Below are positions 19,043 to 33,824 of a DNA stretch of 64,000 nucleotides, piece after piece; within the stretch, counting starts at the first letter, position 1; every line of letters begins with the position of its first letter. Source of the DNA: Shewanella sp. MTB7. Its GTDB lineage: Bacteria > Pseudomonadota > Gammaproteobacteria > Enterobacterales > Shewanellaceae. A program made the translations under genes and the position numbers. The notes beneath the pieces are model-generated. The model worked only from the letters and a program-made list of their open reading frames with translations. It was not told where the DNA came from and searched no databases. Location: assembly GCF_027571385.1 (NCBI RefSeq), contig NZ_CP085636.1:3472001-3536000 (forward strand), in the 5' to 3' direction.

Positions 19043-19742
19043 ATCACATCCTATCTCCGTTGGGGTAACACAAACCTTTCCTTGTAGTTACCTCGAAAAC
19101 CAGCTTGAACAATTATTAGTTCTACAAGATGATCCCATCGGTCTAGAATTGTTCGAAAGATTGTTGGCTTTAGGGTTCAGACGCAGTGGTGGAACAATCT
19201 ATAAACCTCAATGTCCCAATTGCAATGCTTGTTTACCAATCAGGATCCCAACTCAACAGTTTATCCCTTCAAGACGCCAGAAGCGCACTTTAAGGAACAA
19301 CAAAGACATTATTTGGAAGGTGGTCGACAAACAGCAAGAATATCATTACGACCTCTATGAGCGCTATATTAACGAACGACATCAAGATGGTCCCATGTAC
19401 CCCGCCTCAAAAGAGCAATATCAACACTTTATCAACTCAGGCTGGCTCGCCCCTCACTATATTGAACTGTGGAACGGTGATGCCTTAATCGCTGTTGCAG
19501 TGACTGATGTAATGCCAAATAGCTTATCTGCAATCTACAGTTTCTTCTGTCCTAATGAGCATAAACGTTCATTAGGATCATTACTCATTCTTCTCCAATG
19601 TCGTCTGGCAAAGTTAATGAATAAAGATTTTGTCTATCTCGGCTATCAAATCGATGAATCAAGAAAAATGAATTACAAACGAAGCTACTTACCTTATCAG
19701 ATATTAACGACCTGTGGATGGCAGCAAATATCTGATGAATAA
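19032..19742 (+). CDS. bpt: Bacterial aspartate/glutamate leucyltransferase Bpt (Ate-like)
   Basis: Bpt attaches Leu to N-terminal Asp or Glu, a second N-degron branch. The 236-residue product resembles the eukaryotic-type arginyltransferase fold: [15 protein letters not shown], then [13 protein letters not shown] with [12 protein letters not shown] (Cys pairs), and the C-terminal transferase part with RHQDGPMYP and AIYSFFCP. The start is chosen at TTG 19032, because AGAGG (19021-19025) lies six bases upstream and the protein then has the normal family length. An upstream TTG at 18993 adds 13 residues inside aat. It overlaps the aat stop by 11 bases, so the two are probably co-translated. Confidence 0.92.
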   Translation: MSFKSHPISVGVTQTFPCSYLENQLEQLLVLQDDPIGLELFERLLALGFRRSGGTIYKPQCPNCNACLPIRIPTQQFIPSRRQKRTLRNNKDIIWKVVDKQQEYHYDLYERYINERHQDGPMYPASKEQYQHFINSGWLAPHYIELWNGDALIAVAVTDVMPNSLSAIYSFFCPNEHKRSLGSLLILLQCRLAKLMNKDFVYLGYQIDESRKMNYKRSYLPYQILTTCGWQQISDE

Positions 19743-19876
19743 CTGTAATTTCAACTTATGCCTAATAATTACTCTAATATGAAATATCATTATCGCCTAT
19801 ACATTCTCTTTACAGCAAGGGGATTTTGCGTCATGATATGCCCGATTTAAAACTTGAAAGCTAACAGGATAACTGA

Positions 19877-20098
<222 letters not shown>

Positions 20099-20116
20099 GT
20101 TAGCTTAAACAGATTT

Positions 20117-20142
20117 TAAAAACCGGCGGTGCCGGTTTTTTA
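20117..20142 (+). terminator. Terminator after infA
   Basis: AAAACCGGC, loop GGT, GCCGGTTTTTT. Confidence 0.88.
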
Positions 20143-20164
20143 CTTTTTTGAAAAGTATCGAATT

Positions 20165-20192
20165 AAAAAAGGCTGCAACTGCAGCCTTTTTT
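20165..20192 (-). terminator. Terminator of the clpS-clpA unit
   Basis: Stem GGCTGC / GCAGCC with loop AACT, A run on the left and T run on the right. Its place 17 bases past the clpA stop suggests it ends the minus-strand transcript, though the flanks allow both directions. Confidence 0.8.
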
Positions 20193-20209
20193 CATGTCCC
20201 TAATTCAAG

Positions 20210-22468
20210 CTAATTATTGACTTTCTCAAGGGATTCGACTGAGATCGTGATCTCATCTTTCTTAATATCCACATTGGCCACACCACCCTTTTCAAGCTTT
20301 CCAAACAAGATCTCATCAGCTAATGGTCGTTTAATCAGTTCAGTGACCACCCTTGCCATAGGTCTCGCCCCCATCGCTTTGTCGTATCCTTTCTCAGCGA
20401 GTAAGGTTCTAGCCTCATCACTAACAAATAAGGTGACTCTTTTCTCGTCCAGTTGCGCCTGAAGCTCGACAAGGAACTTATCGACCACTTTGGCGATAAC
20501 AGTCAGATCAAGATGATTAAACCAAATAATCTCATCCAAGCGATTTCTGAACTCAGGTGAAAACACCTTATTAATTTCAGCGAGTGCATCTTGACTATGA
20601 TCTTGCTGCTTAAAGCCGATCGACTTTCTCACCGTCTCCTGCACGCCCGCATTTGTGGTCATCACAATGGTAACGTGTCTGAAGTCGGCTTTTCGACCAT
20701 TGTTATCAGTCAAAATACCATGGTCCATCACCTGTAAGAGCAAATTATAGACATCAGGATGTGCCTTTTCAATCTCATCAAACAGCACAACACAATGCGG
20801 ATTCTTAATCACTGCATCAGTTAATAAACCACCTTGATCGTAACCCACATAACCAGGGGGAGCGCCGATAAGACGTGAAACCGTATGACTTTCCATATAT
20901 TCAGACATATCGAAACGAACCAGGTTAAGGCCGAGACATTTAGCCAGTTGGCTGGTCACTTCTGTCTTCCCTACCCCTGTGGGGCCAGCGAATAAGAAAC
21001 TGCCAACAGGCTTATGCTCACCACTCAAACCACTTCGAGACAGTCTAATCGCGGCACTAAGGCTCTCAATCGCTTTGTCTTGACCAAACACCACCATCTT
21101 AAGGTTACGGTCTAGATTTTTAAGCATGTCTTTATCAGTAGCCGATACAGACTTCTCAGGGATGCGCGCCATTTTGGCTATAATAGCTTCAATCTCGCTC
21201 TGTCCTATGGTTTTCTTCCTACGACTCGCTGGTTGCATCGCCATGCGTGCTCCAGCTTCGTCGATAACATCTATCGCTTTGTCTGGAAGATAGCGATCAT
21301 TAATGTGCTTATCAGATAGACGCGCCGCAATACTCAAAGCTGCCATGGTATATCTCACCCCATGATGCTCTTCATACTTAGATTTCAGTCCTTGAAGGAT
21401 CTTAGTGGTTTCTGCAACAGAAGGTTCATTGATATCGACTTTTTGGAAGCGTCTTGCTAGCGCCCTATCTTTTTCAAAAATACTTTGGTATTCCTGAAAA
21501 GTGGTAGACCCCATACATCTTAGCTTTCCGCCTGATAATAAAGGCTTAAGCAAGTTTGATGCATCCATCACACCACCGGAAGCCGAGCCTGCACCAATAA
21601 TCGTGTGGATCTCATCAATAAATAAAATGGCATCTTCATCACTTTCAAGCTCTTTAAGCAAGCTTTTAAAGCGTTTTTCGAAATCCCCTCGGTATTTCGT
21701 TCCCGCTAACAAGGCACCAAGATCTAAAGAGTAGACCGTGGCTTTACTCATCACCTCTGGGACTTCTTCTTTTACAATTCGATACGCTAACCCTTCGGCA
21801 ATCGCGGTTTTACCCACACCAGCCTCACCGACTAATAACGGATTATTCTTTCTTCTGCGACAGAGGATTTGTATCGAACGTTCAATCTCATCACTGCGAC
21901 CAATTAATGGATCAATATTGCCCTGAATCGCCAATTCATTTAGATTCGAAGCAAACTGAGACAGCTTACTCTTCTCCTCGTCATTGTCACTCTGGTCCTC
22001 AATGCGTTCCTGCTGAGAGTTGTGTTCAATTTCATCTTTAGACACCCCGTGAGAGATAAAATTAACCACATCCAGGCGCGTTACCTCGCTATTACGTAGA
22101 AGATAAACAGCTTGTGACTCCTGTTCACTAAAGATAGCGACTAATACATTAGCCCCCGTCACTTCGTTACGACCAGAAGACTGAACATGAAATACCGCTC
22201 TTTGTAAAACTCTCTGAAAACCTAACGTCGGTTGAGTCTCTCTATCATCTTCGGGATCGGCGATAATAGGTGTCGTTTGCTGAATAAAATTAGACACATC
22301 CTCTCTTAACTTATCAAGATTAGCCCCACAGGCCACTAACGCTTCTTGTGCGGCGGGATTATCTATTAAAGCGAGCAGCAGGTGTTCCACCGTCATATAC
22401 TCATGACGGGCATCTCTGGCTTGCTGAAATGCCAGATTTAAGGTGACTTCAAGATCTTTATTTAGCAT
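20210..22468 (-). CDS. clpA: ClpA, ATPase subunit of the ClpAP protease
   Basis: Hexameric AAA+ unfoldase feeding ClpP. The 752-residue protein has the Clp N-domain (HEYMTVEHLLLALIDNPAA), a first AAA module with Walker A GEAGVGKT and Walker B LFIDEIHT, and a second with GPTGVGKT and VLFDEIEKAHPDV. The C-terminal ClpP-docking IGF loop is visible as SIGFKQQ. A GTG two codons earlier (22474) is possible, but ATG 22468 follows the purine-rich TAGGGGG and gives the usual MLNKDLEV start. It lies 36 bases after clpS in one transcription unit. Confidence 0.97.
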   Translation of the reverse strand: MLNKDLEVTLNLAFQQARDARHEYMTVEHLLLALIDNPAAQEALVACGANLDKLREDVSNFIQQTTPIIADPEDDRETQPTLGFQRVLQRAVFHVQSSGRNEVTGANVLVAIFSEQESQAVYLLRNSEVTRLDVVNFISHGVSKDEIEHNSQQERIEDQSDNDEEKSKLSQFASNLNELAIQGNIDPLIGRSDEIERSIQILCRRRKNNPLLVGEAGVGKTAIAEGLAYRIVKEEVPEVMSKATVYSLDLGALLAGTKYRGDFEKRFKSLLKELESDEDAILFIDEIHTIIGAGSASGGVMDASNLLKPLLSGGKLRCMGSTTFQEYQSIFEKDRALARRFQKVDINEPSVAETTKILQGLKSKYEEHHGVRYTMAALSIAARLSDKHINDRYLPDKAIDVIDEAGARMAMQPASRRKKTIGQSEIEAIIAKMARIPEKSVSATDKDMLKNLDRNLKMVVFGQDKAIESLSAAIRLSRSGLSGEHKPVGSFLFAGPTGVGKTEVTSQLAKCLGLNLVRFDMSEYMESHTVSRLIGAPPGYVGYDQGGLLTDAVIKNPHCVVLFDEIEKAHPDVYNLLLQVMDHGILTDNNGRKADFRHVTIVMTTNAGVQETVRKSIGFKQQDHSQDALAEINKVFSPEFRNRLDEIIWFNHLDLTVIAKVVDKFLVELQAQLDEKRVTLFVSDEARTLLAEKGYDKAMGARPMARVVTELIKRPLADEILFGKLEKGGVANVDIKKDEITISVESLEKVNN

Positions 22469-22504
22469 AAGCACCCCCTAAATTTACAACTAAAATAACC
22501 CAAT

Positions 22505-22813
22505 TCAGGCTTTCTCTAATGAACACAGTAACGGATGTTGGTTTTGTCTTGCAAATTGATTTACTTGAGCAACCTTAGTTTCTGCAATTCCAAAAGGAAA
22601 AACCCCACAAATTCCTTTTCCCTGATGATGTATTGCAAGCATGATATCTGTCGCTTGCTCTTCACTTTTTTTGAAAAAGACCTGTAATACCTCAATCACA
22701 AAATCCATTGGGGTATAGTCATCATTGTTTAAAATCACCTTGTACATTGAGGGTGACATTAATTCTGATTCTACACGTTCTTCAACGTGTTCAATATTTC
22801 CTGCTTTACCCAT
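22505..22813 (-). CDS. clpS: ClpS, N-degron adaptor for ClpAP
   Basis: ClpS binds proteins with N-terminal Leu, Phe, Tyr or Trp and delivers them to ClpA. The 102-residue protein has a flexible N-terminal tail followed by the core: [20 protein letters not shown] with the substrate pocket residues, then [16 protein letters not shown]. It is the first gene of clpS-clpA and is divergent from cspD, the arrangement known from enteric bacteria. Confidence 0.97.
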   Translation of the reverse strand: MGKAGNIEHVEERVESELMSPSMYKVILNNDDYTPMDFVIEVLQVFFKKSEEQATDIMLAIHHQGKGICGVFPFGIAETKVAQVNQFARQNQHPLLCSLEKA

Positions 22814-22842
22814 GGTTCAATATTAGCCTCTAGTCATCGCTT

Positions 22843-22890
22843 GTACCAATTAAATACCCAAGCTACTTCAAAATGCACATTTCAAGGTGT
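22843..22890. repeat. Possible short intergenic repeat with imperfect palindrome
   Basis: The stretch from ACCAATTAAATACCCAAGC onward contains an imperfect palindrome at 22866-22886 (CTTCAAAATG, then CATTTCAAG). From memory it resembles intergenic repeats scattered through marine gammaproteobacterial genomes. No second copy is visible in this window. Confidence 0.25.
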
Positions 22891-22998
22891 TTGAGTATAG
22901 AGATTATTCAATAAAAAGTTTTCTTCTACAATCTAATATCTGACTCATTAATTGAAACAGGTTACACACTTAAATGTTGCTCTTTTGTTAAAATAACC

Positions 22999-23027
22999 TT
23001 GACATACAAACTGACTGCTTTCATTCT
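22999..23027 (+). promoter_or_regulatory. Candidate cspD promoter
   Basis: A perfect -35 TTGACA at 22999-23004 is followed after 17 bases by CATTCT, a weak -10. A better -10-like TATACT at 23046-23051 lacks a good -35, so the exact promoter is uncertain. Confidence 0.35.
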
Positions 23028-23108
23028 GTTCAACAGGCGGTAATTTATACTCCGCTAATTTAGTTTTACTATCTTACTGGCAAGTAGACAACAGAAGGAA
23101 GTGGAAGT

Positions 23109-23315
23109 ATGGCAAACGGAACTGTTAAATGGTTCAACAACGCCAAAGGATTCGGGTTTATCTGCCCTGAAGCTGGTGGTGAAGACGTTTTTGCACACTA
23201 TTCTACCATTGAAATGGAAGGCTATCGAACGTTAAAAGCAGGCCAACCTGTCCAATTCGAAGTAGAAGCAGGGCCAAAAGGGATGCACGCGTCAGCTATT
23301 TCGCCAACAAATTAA
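23109..23315 (+). CDS. cspD: Cold-shock-domain protein CspD
   Basis: Small OB-fold protein (68 aa) with the nucleic-acid-binding motifs KGFGFI (RNP1) and VFAHY (RNP2). The E. coli namesake is a stationary-phase inhibitor of DNA replication. Assigned as CspD rather than another Csp because it is divergent from clpS-clpA, as in E. coli, and because of the PEAGGEDVFAHYS and YRTLKAGQPVQFEV segments. AGAAGGAAG (23093-23101) precedes the ATG. Confidence 0.9.
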   Translation: MANGTVKWFNNAKGFGFICPEAGGEDVFAHYSTIEMEGYRTLKAGQPVQFEVEAGPKGMHASAISPTN

Positions 23316-23333
23316 CGAAGGCGATGTAAAACA

Positions 23334-23363
23334 AAAAAGGCAGGGTTATCCCTGCCTTTTTAT
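23334..23363 (+). terminator. Terminator after cspD
   Basis: AAAAAAGGCAGGG, loop TTAT, CCCTGCCTTTTT. Symmetrical flanks could also end the opposing icd transcript. Confidence 0.88.
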
Positions 23364-23431
23364 TATCTGCAAAAAACAATACTAAATACTATCGCGAAGA
23401 AAATGCCATCTCTCCCGCAAATAGAATAAAT

Positions 23432-26049
<2,618 letters not shown>

Positions 26050-26763
26050 GTGAGTCACACTATTAAACATAAGTTCCACTCAAAAAAAATAACCGCAACA
26101 TCTGTTAAAGCGACACAAAACAGAGCAACTTGGGCTTCCAAAAATAAATCGGCATCTAACTCTAAATCATTGCACCGCAATTCAGTAAAAAACAAACCTA
26201 GAGTTAGCGATCCCATCATCGTTTTGTTCAACAAGCCTTTCGATGTGCTTTGCCAATTTACCGATGAACAGGGACGACAAACATTAAAAGATTTTATCCC
26301 CATTCCTGGCGTGTATGCAGCGGGAAGGCTAGATCGAGACAGTGAAGGGTTACTGCTACTCACCAATGACGGCAAACTTCAATCGACACTCACCGAACCC
26401 AAAAAACGCACCTATAAAACCTATTGGGCTCAGGTTGAAGGCGCGCCAAATGAAGCTCAATTAGATAAGTTACGTAACGGAGTAGAACTAAAAGACGGCA
26501 TGACTTTACCCGCTACTATTACTATCATGTCTCAACCTGAGATATGGACTCGTGTCCCTCCAATACGAGAGCGCAAAGCCATCCCAACGACTTGGATAGA
26601 GATCCAAATCTGCGAAGGCCGTAATCGTCAGGTCAGAAGAATGACCGCACACATAGGATTCCCTACTCTCAGACTCATTCGATATAAAATAGGCCAATGG
26701 TGTCTTGACGATCTCAAACCTGCTCAGTATTTAACTATCGATATGAAAAATAAGCCAATATAG
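26050..26763 (+). CDS. rluE: 23S rRNA pseudouridine(2457) synthase RluE
   Basis: RsuA/RluB/E-family enzyme that isomerises a uridine in 23S rRNA. The 237-residue protein has a basic N-terminal tail of about 55 residues, then ILFNKP-like [14 protein letters not shown], the catalytic-Asp motif [27 protein letters not shown] and the C-terminal [20 protein letters not shown]. The start is GTG 26050. RluE rather than RluB is favoured by the lack of an S4 domain and by its position ahead of nudJ-mnmA. Confidence 0.9.
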   Translation: MSHTIKHKFHSKKITATSVKATQNRATWASKNKSASNSKSLHRNSVKNKPRVSDPIIVLFNKPFDVLCQFTDEQGRQTLKDFIPIPGVYAAGRLDRDSEGLLLLTNDGKLQSTLTEPKKRTYKTYWAQVEGAPNEAQLDKLRNGVELKDGMTLPATITIMSQPEIWTRVPPIRERKAIPTTWIEIQICEGRNRQVRRMTAHIGFPTLRLIRYKIGQWCLDDLKPAQYLTIDMKNKPI

Positions 26764-26804
26764 TATTTAACCTCAACTCAGCAATAGCATAGAAGGGAGA
26801 GATT

Positions 26805-27284
26805 ATGACTCAAAGATACAAACCCAATGCGACTGTGGCCTGTATTGTCCAATGCCAAGACAGGTATTTGATGGTTGAGGAGCACATCGATGGAATGACA
26901 CGATACAATCAACCTGCAGGTCATCTCGAGCAAGGCGAATCATTAACACAGGCATGTGAGCGTGAAGTTTTTGAGGAAACAGGTCTTAAGCTTGAGGCGC
27001 AAGCTTTGATTGGTATCTATCAATTTAGCGCAGATGAAAACCTAGCATTCGTAAGATTTACTTTCTTTACCAGCATTTCAAACCTCCTTGAAACGACACC
27101 GCAAGATGCTGATATACAAGCGGCCCACTGGTTAACCTATGATGAAATCCTTGCTCTGACTCCAGCATTAAGAAGCCCACTTGTGCTCTTGAGTCTAGAT
27201 GATGCTAGAAATAAAACACACTATCCGCTAGAACTACTCAATAGCCAGTATCTCAAGTTAGCCCCTAGCCATAATGCGTGTTAG
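26805..27284 (+). CDS. nudJ: Nudix phosphatase NudJ
   Basis: Hydrolase related to E. coli NudJ (YmfB), which acts on thiamin pyrophosphates and nucleotide phosphates. The 159-residue protein has a complete Nudix box from Gly at GHLEQGESL through CEREVFEETGL, all metal-binding glutamates present. AGAAGGGAGAG (26791-26801) precedes the ATG. It lies between rluE and mnmA as in E. coli. Confidence 0.92.
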   Translation: MTQRYKPNATVACIVQCQDRYLMVEEHIDGMTRYNQPAGHLEQGESLTQACEREVFEETGLKLEAQALIGIYQFSADENLAFVRFTFFTSISNLLETTPQDADIQAAHWLTYDEILALTPALRSPLVLLSLDDARNKTHYPLELLNSQYLKLAPSHNAC

Positions 27285-27420
27285 AATACGCCCCCGAAAA
27301 TGTAGCTTCTTTTTTAGATGATTCGAATCTCAATATCACTTGCTTTGGCACTCTGTGGTGGTCTGACAGTTCATCTTTAATCTCAAGCTATTAAAGGTAC
27401 ATTCAACGGTTTTAGGAACT

Positions 27421-28539
27421 ATGGCAATAATCGAAACAACTGCGACTAACAATAAAAAAGTCATTGTCGGCATGTCCGGCGGTGTTGACTCCTCAGTTTC
27501 GGCTTACCTGTTACTTAAACAGGGCTATCAAGTCGAAGGTCTTTTCATGAAAAACTGGGAAGAAGATGACACCGATGAATATTGTGCTGCAGCTGACGAT
27601 CTCAAAGATGCGCAAGCTGTGTGTGACAAGCTTGGCATTAAACTGCATACCGTCAATTTTGCCTCTGAGTATTGGGACAATGTATTCGAATACTTTCTTG
27701 CGGAATACAAGGCTGGCAGAACGCCAAATCCAGATATCATCTGCAATAAAGAGATTAAGTTTAAAGCTTTCCTTGAATTTGCTGATGATATCTTAGACGC
27801 TGATTACATCGCCATGGGGCATTATGTTCGTCGCTGTGACAAAAGTGGCCAGAGTCAGATGTTACGTGGCATCGATGGAAATAAAGATCAAAGCTACTTT
27901 CTCTATACATTAAGCCATGAGCAAATGTCTCGTTCACTGTTCCCTGTCGGTGAACTTGAAAAAAGTGAAGTAAGAGAGATAGCCAAAGAGATGGGACTCA
28001 TCACCCATGACAAAAAAGACAGCACTGGGATCTGTTTTATCGGTGAGCGAAAATTTACTGATTTCCTCAGTACCTTTTTACCTGCACAACCGGGCAATAT
28101 TGAGACCGCAGAAGGTCAAGTGATTGGCACCCATCAGGGTTTGATGTACCACACTCTAGGCCAACGTAAAGGTTTAGGGATCGGCGGGATGAAAAATAGC
28201 AATGATGATCCTTGGTATGTTGTCGATAAAGAGATGGACAGAAATGTACTGGTTGTCGGTCAAGGTGGTACTCACCCTCGTTTGATGTCAGTGGGTTTTT
28301 ATGCAGACCAACTGCACTGGGTTGACAGAAAGGGGCCTATCGACGGCGCTCAGATCACAGTGAAAACCCGTTACCGCCAACGCGATGTAGCCTGTACTTT
28401 GTCTTATGAAGACGAAGACAGAATTAAAGTCTTATTTGATGAGCCTGTCGCAGCGGTAACACCGGGACAATCTGCCGTTTTTTATAATGCCGATATTTGC
28501 TTAGGCGGCGCTATCATCGATTCATTAATCAGAGAATAA
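27421..28539 (+). CDS. mnmA: tRNA 2-thiouridylase MnmA
   Basis: Thiolates U34 of tRNA-Lys, tRNA-Glu and tRNA-Gln using sulfur passed along the Tus relay. The 372-residue protein has the ATP pyrophosphatase motif SGGVDSS at 19-25, catalytic Cys108 in [13 protein letters not shown] and Cys205 in [12 protein letters not shown]. First gene of a run with hflD three bases behind and purB 28 bases further. Its substrates include the tRNA-Lys(TTT) species amplified at 61-63 kb. Confidence 0.97.
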   Translation: MAIIETTATNNKKVIVGMSGGVDSSVSAYLLLKQGYQVEGLFMKNWEEDDTDEYCAAADDLKDAQAVCDKLGIKLHTVNFASEYWDNVFEYFLAEYKAGRTPNPDIICNKEIKFKAFLEFADDILDADYIAMGHYVRRCDKSGQSQMLRGIDGNKDQSYFLYTLSHEQMSRSLFPVGELEKSEVREIAKEMGLITHDKKDSTGICFIGERKFTDFLSTFLPAQPGNIETAEGQVIGTHQGLMYHTLGQRKGLGIGGMKNSNDDPWYVVDKEMDRNVLVVGQGGTHPRLMSVGFYADQLHWVDRKGPIDGAQITVKTRYRQRDVACTLSYEDEDRIKVLFDEPVAAVTPGQSAVFYNADICLGGAIIDSLIRE

Positions 28540-28542
28540 GAC

Positions 28543-30556
<2,014 letters not shown>

Positions 30557-30580
30557 TCAATTCTCTCATCTTGATTTGAA

Positions 30581-30614
30581 AGAAGCGGTAGGCTAACACT
30601 TACCGCTTTTTTGT
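30581..30614 (+). terminator. Terminator after purB
   Basis: AAGCGGTA (30583-30590) pairs with TACCGCTT (30601-30608), followed by T5. Confidence 0.82.
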
Positions 30615-30661
30615 TTTTAATAAACAATACACTCATCTATAACCAGTGAAACCGACTTCCT

Positions 30662-31789
30662 ATGTATAAAATAAATTTCAACACCAATGAGTTTTTATCT
30701 ACACATTGGCAACAAGCACCACTTGTCATTAAAGGGGCTTTCAACAATTTTATTGATCCGATTAATGCAGATGAACTTGCCGGTCTCGCATGTGAAGAAC
30801 AGATCGCTTCACGGGTTATCATCACAAAGGAAAATAACTGGGAAATCATTCAAGGCCCTATTGATGATTACGATGAGTTTGGGGAAAGTAATTGGCAGTT
30901 ACTGGTTCAGGCTGTCAATCATTGGTTCCCTGATTCAGCTCCGCTAATTCAAGCCTTCAGGTTTATTCCAGATTGGCGATTCGATGACCTAATGGTTTCT
31001 TTTGCCACACCAGGCGGCGGTGTTGGACCCCACATCGATAACTATGATGTATTCTTACTGCAAGGTGAAGGAAGTAGACGTTGGAAAGTGGGCCCTAAAG
31101 GAAACTATACACCAAGAGACGGCGATACCAATACCGCACTTATTGACGATTTTGAACCCATTATTGACGTCGTACTTGAATCCGGAGACATGCTATACAT
31201 ACCGCCAGGATACCCCCATTACGCCCAAACACTCACGACAGCCCTGAGTTACTCTATCGGTTTTAGAGCCCCAAGCCAGCAAGAACTGTTTAGCAGCATT
31301 GCCGATCATCTACTCGATACCAATACTGGACTGAAGCGTTTCACTTCAACCAGTGAGCCGACAGCAGCAAGCTTAATCTCGATTGAGCAGCAAGAAGGCA
31401 TGCTGAACTTACTAAATGAACTGCTCAAGCAGCCTGAGCATTACCAAACAATATTAGGACAGCTACTCAGTCAAAATCGTTTTGAGCTTGACCTATGTGA
31501 TCCTCAATCCCCTTATCTGCGAGACGATTTAGCCCATGCCCTATCAGAGGGAGCTGAGATACACAGAATAGGCGGTTTAAAGGTGATTCAGCTCCAAGGT
31601 GATGCTGAGCAAAGGTTATTTATTAATGGCGAGATAATTGATTGTAAGCAGCTGGAACCCGCTGAGATTGAACACTTAGCTAACGCATTTATTATTGATA
31701 ATCAGCAAGCCTTAGCCCTATGCAATTCGAACGCAATGAGTGAGATCTTTGTGATATTATTGAATAAAGGCTTCTACTATTTAGCGTAA
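30662..31789 (+). CDS. roxA: Ribosomal protein L16 arginine hydroxylase RoxA (YcfD), JmjC/cupin oxygenase
   Basis: 2-Oxoglutarate/Fe(II) oxygenase of the ROX family; E. coli RoxA hydroxylates an arginine of ribosomal protein L16. The 375-residue protein has the iron triad H124-x-D126 (VGPHIDNYDVF) and H186 (PPGYPHYA), the substrate-binding FRFIPDWRFDDLM and, further on, a winged-helix-like C-terminal domain. Located just behind purB, as ycfD is near purB in E. coli. Confidence 0.93.
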   Translation: MYKINFNTNEFLSTHWQQAPLVIKGAFNNFIDPINADELAGLACEEQIASRVIITKENNWEIIQGPIDDYDEFGESNWQLLVQAVNHWFPDSAPLIQAFRFIPDWRFDDLMVSFATPGGGVGPHIDNYDVFLLQGEGSRRWKVGPKGNYTPRDGDTNTALIDDFEPIIDVVLESGDMLYIPPGYPHYAQTLTTALSYSIGFRAPSQQELFSSIADHLLDTNTGLKRFTSTSEPTAASLISIEQQEGMLNLLNELLKQPEHYQTILGQLLSQNRFELDLCDPQSPYLRDDLAHALSEGAEIHRIGGLKVIQLQGDAEQRLFINGEIIDCKQLEPAEIEHLANAFIIDNQQALALCNSNAMSEIFVILLNKGFYYLA

Positions 31790-31816
31790 ATTCTTGTGTT
31801 ATTTGTAACACAAACT

Positions 31817-31844
31817 AAAAATGGCACCTTTCGGTGCCATTTTG
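31817..31844. terminator. Terminator between roxA and the DUF4826 gene
   Basis: ATGGCACC, loop TTTC, GGTGCCAT with A and T runs outside, fitting convergent genes. Confidence 0.83.
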
Positions 31845-31882
31845 ATTCGCTCACAGTTTAAAATAGCATTGAATTTATTTTA

Positions 31883-32326
31883 TTATCCCCAGAGTTTATC
31901 ATCACCTTGGATCTGATAAAGACTCTCTGCACGTGATACCAGAAGTTGAGCAAATTTTGCTTGCGTTGGATCTTTGGTTGCACCCGATTTGAACAAGTTT
32001 TCAGCCTGCATCTGCCACATCATAGAGAAATGACGTAGCGCTTCGCGTGCCGTGCCAGCCACTTTAACATCCACATAGTCGCTGGGTAAATCTCCAGACA
32101 TGACCCAAAAAGTTTGTTTGGTTGGTTGCTTAGATTCCATCTTCCAAACCGCAACATATGGCGCTAAGTAACGACTTTCATCAGCAATAACCTTGCTAGG
32201 GATCACGCCTTTTTCAGCTAGAAAACGATTTGCTTTCTGGAAATGTTCTTTGATCCATTGCTGCCTCAACGCTTCTTGCTGTTCAGGATCCATCGCTTCA
32301 GTTTGAGTCTCTACTTGTTCCGTCAT
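31883..32326 (-). CDS. DUF4826-like conserved protein (147 aa)
   Basis: A soluble 147-residue protein with an acidic Gln/Glu-rich N-terminus (about residues 1-20), then WIKEHFQKANRFLAEKGVIP, a WVMSGDLPSDYVD turn and helical REALRHFSMMWQMQAENL. I place it in the DUF4826 family from memory; function is unknown. Single gene, divergent from leucine dehydrogenase across a 256-base spacer. Confidence 0.75.
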   Translation of the reverse strand: MTEQVETQTEAMDPEQQEALRQQWIKEHFQKANRFLAEKGVIPSKVIADESRYLAPYVAVWKMESKQPTKQTFWVMSGDLPSDYVDVKVAGTAREALRHFSMMWQMQAENLFKSGATKDPTQAKFAQLLVSRAESLYQIQGDDKLWG

Positions 32327-32582
32327 ACATAATTCCTATCTTATTGTTATTTTGTAAATCCGTAACCGCTCTCTAAAAGTAACGTGAATCAAAGCACAAA
32401 TAAGACTCTGGTTGACGTTAACGTAAGGTGGAAAGCAAAATTGCCACACAGTTCACAATTAATCCGATTCTTTGCTTTGTTGAGAGTATCCCTAAATGCT
32501 ATCGTTCTGCAATAATTTTAATAAGGAATCGGTTAACTCTTTAATTGTTCCGGTGTTTAAATCCTAAGGGGAGAACTGCTAC

Positions 32583-33614
32583 GTGGCTGTATTCAATCAT
32601 ATCTCGTTTGACGAACATGAACAGGTCGTATTTTGTCAGGATAAAGAGAGCGGCTTAAAAGCTATTATTGCCATCCATAATACCAATTTAGGTCCCGCTG
32701 TTGGCGGCTGTAGAATGTGGAACTATGAATCTGACGACGAAGCATTAACTGACGTTTTACGGTTATCACGCGGCATGACCTATAAAAATGCTTTAGCAGG
32801 CCTTGAGATGGGCGGCGGCAAATCGGTCATTATCGCCAACCCAAACACAGAAAATAGAGAGGCTTTATTTCGCGCATTCGGTCGCTGTATTAACAGTTTA
32901 GGCGGTAAGTATTTCTCGGCAGAAGATGTGGGCGTAACAACAGCAGATATCATGATCGCACATCAAGAAACCCCTTTTATGGCGGGTCTTGAAGGAAAAA
33001 GTGGCGATCCGTCACCTTTTACTGCATTAGGCACATTCCTCGGTATCAAAGCTGCCGTTAAACACCAACGTGGTATTGATAGCCTGCAAGGTCTTAAAAT
33101 TTCAGTTCAAGGTGTCGGTCATGTCGGTTACTACCTTTGTCGCCATCTCCACGCAGAGGGAGCAAAACTAATCGTCACTGATATCAATCAGGCCTCATTA
33201 GACAGAGTTACAAATGAGTTTGATGCCACTGTTGTCGCTCCCCAAGATATTTACCATCAAGATGTCGATATCTACGCACCTTGTGCCTTAGGTGCGACAA
33301 TTAACGACACCACCATTCCACTTCTTAAAGCCACGATTGTGGCTGGCTGTGCAAACAATCAGCTGGCTGAAGCCAGACACGGTGAGAAACTTAAAGAGTT
33401 GAACATCTTGTATGCACCAGATTATGTGATCAACGCTGGTGGGATCATTAATGTGTCGTTTGAAAAAGATTACGATGTCACTCTAGCAACCAAGAAAGTC
33501 GAAGAGATTTACGACACTCTTATGCGTATTTTTGTTCTATCTGATGAACAAGATCGTACTACAGCATCTATTGCTGATGAACTTGCACGGGCAATTATCG
33601 AAGCAGCAAAATAA
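32583..33614 (+). CDS. ldh: Leucine dehydrogenase (Glu/Leu/Phe/Val dehydrogenase family)
   Basis: NAD-dependent deamination of leucine and other branched-chain amino acids, the entry to their breakdown. The 343-residue protein has the substrate lysine in RGMTYKNALAGLEMGGGK (K68) and catalytic K80 in GGGKSV, followed by a Rossmann domain with VQGVGHVGYYLC. The start is GTG 32583, with AAGGGGAGA (32565-32573) upstream. Length and the VGGCRMW segment fit leucine rather than glutamate dehydrogenase (about 450 aa). Confidence 0.92.
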   Translation: MAVFNHISFDEHEQVVFCQDKESGLKAIIAIHNTNLGPAVGGCRMWNYESDDEALTDVLRLSRGMTYKNALAGLEMGGGKSVIIANPNTENREALFRAFGRCINSLGGKYFSAEDVGVTTADIMIAHQETPFMAGLEGKSGDPSPFTALGTFLGIKAAVKHQRGIDSLQGLKISVQGVGHVGYYLCRHLHAEGAKLIVTDINQASLDRVTNEFDATVVAPQDIYHQDVDIYAPCALGATINDTTIPLLKATIVAGCANNQLAEARHGEKLKELNILYAPDYVINAGGIINVSFEKDYDVTLATKKVEEIYDTLMRIFVLSDEQDRTTASIADELARAIIEAAK

Positions 33615-33658
33615 GCACTTTAGTTTGTAACAAAGAAACAAAAAGATCGTAAAATAAC

Positions 33659-33693
33659 CAAGGGCCAAAATACTTATTTTGTCCCTTTTTTTA
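33659..33693 (+). terminator. Terminator after leucine dehydrogenase
   Basis: AAGGG-CAAAATA pairs with TATTTTG-CCCTT with one internal mismatch, then T-rich tail. Confidence 0.78.
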
Positions 33694-33824
33694 TACCAAA
33701 ATATATTTTACCAAGCTTGCCAAAGAGATAGTTAAATAGAACAGAAAATTAATCATATCAAACTGGATATTGTGATATTTGTCTGCTTGACTTAGAGGCT
33801 CGTTACCTTGCCTAGGAAAGCTGT

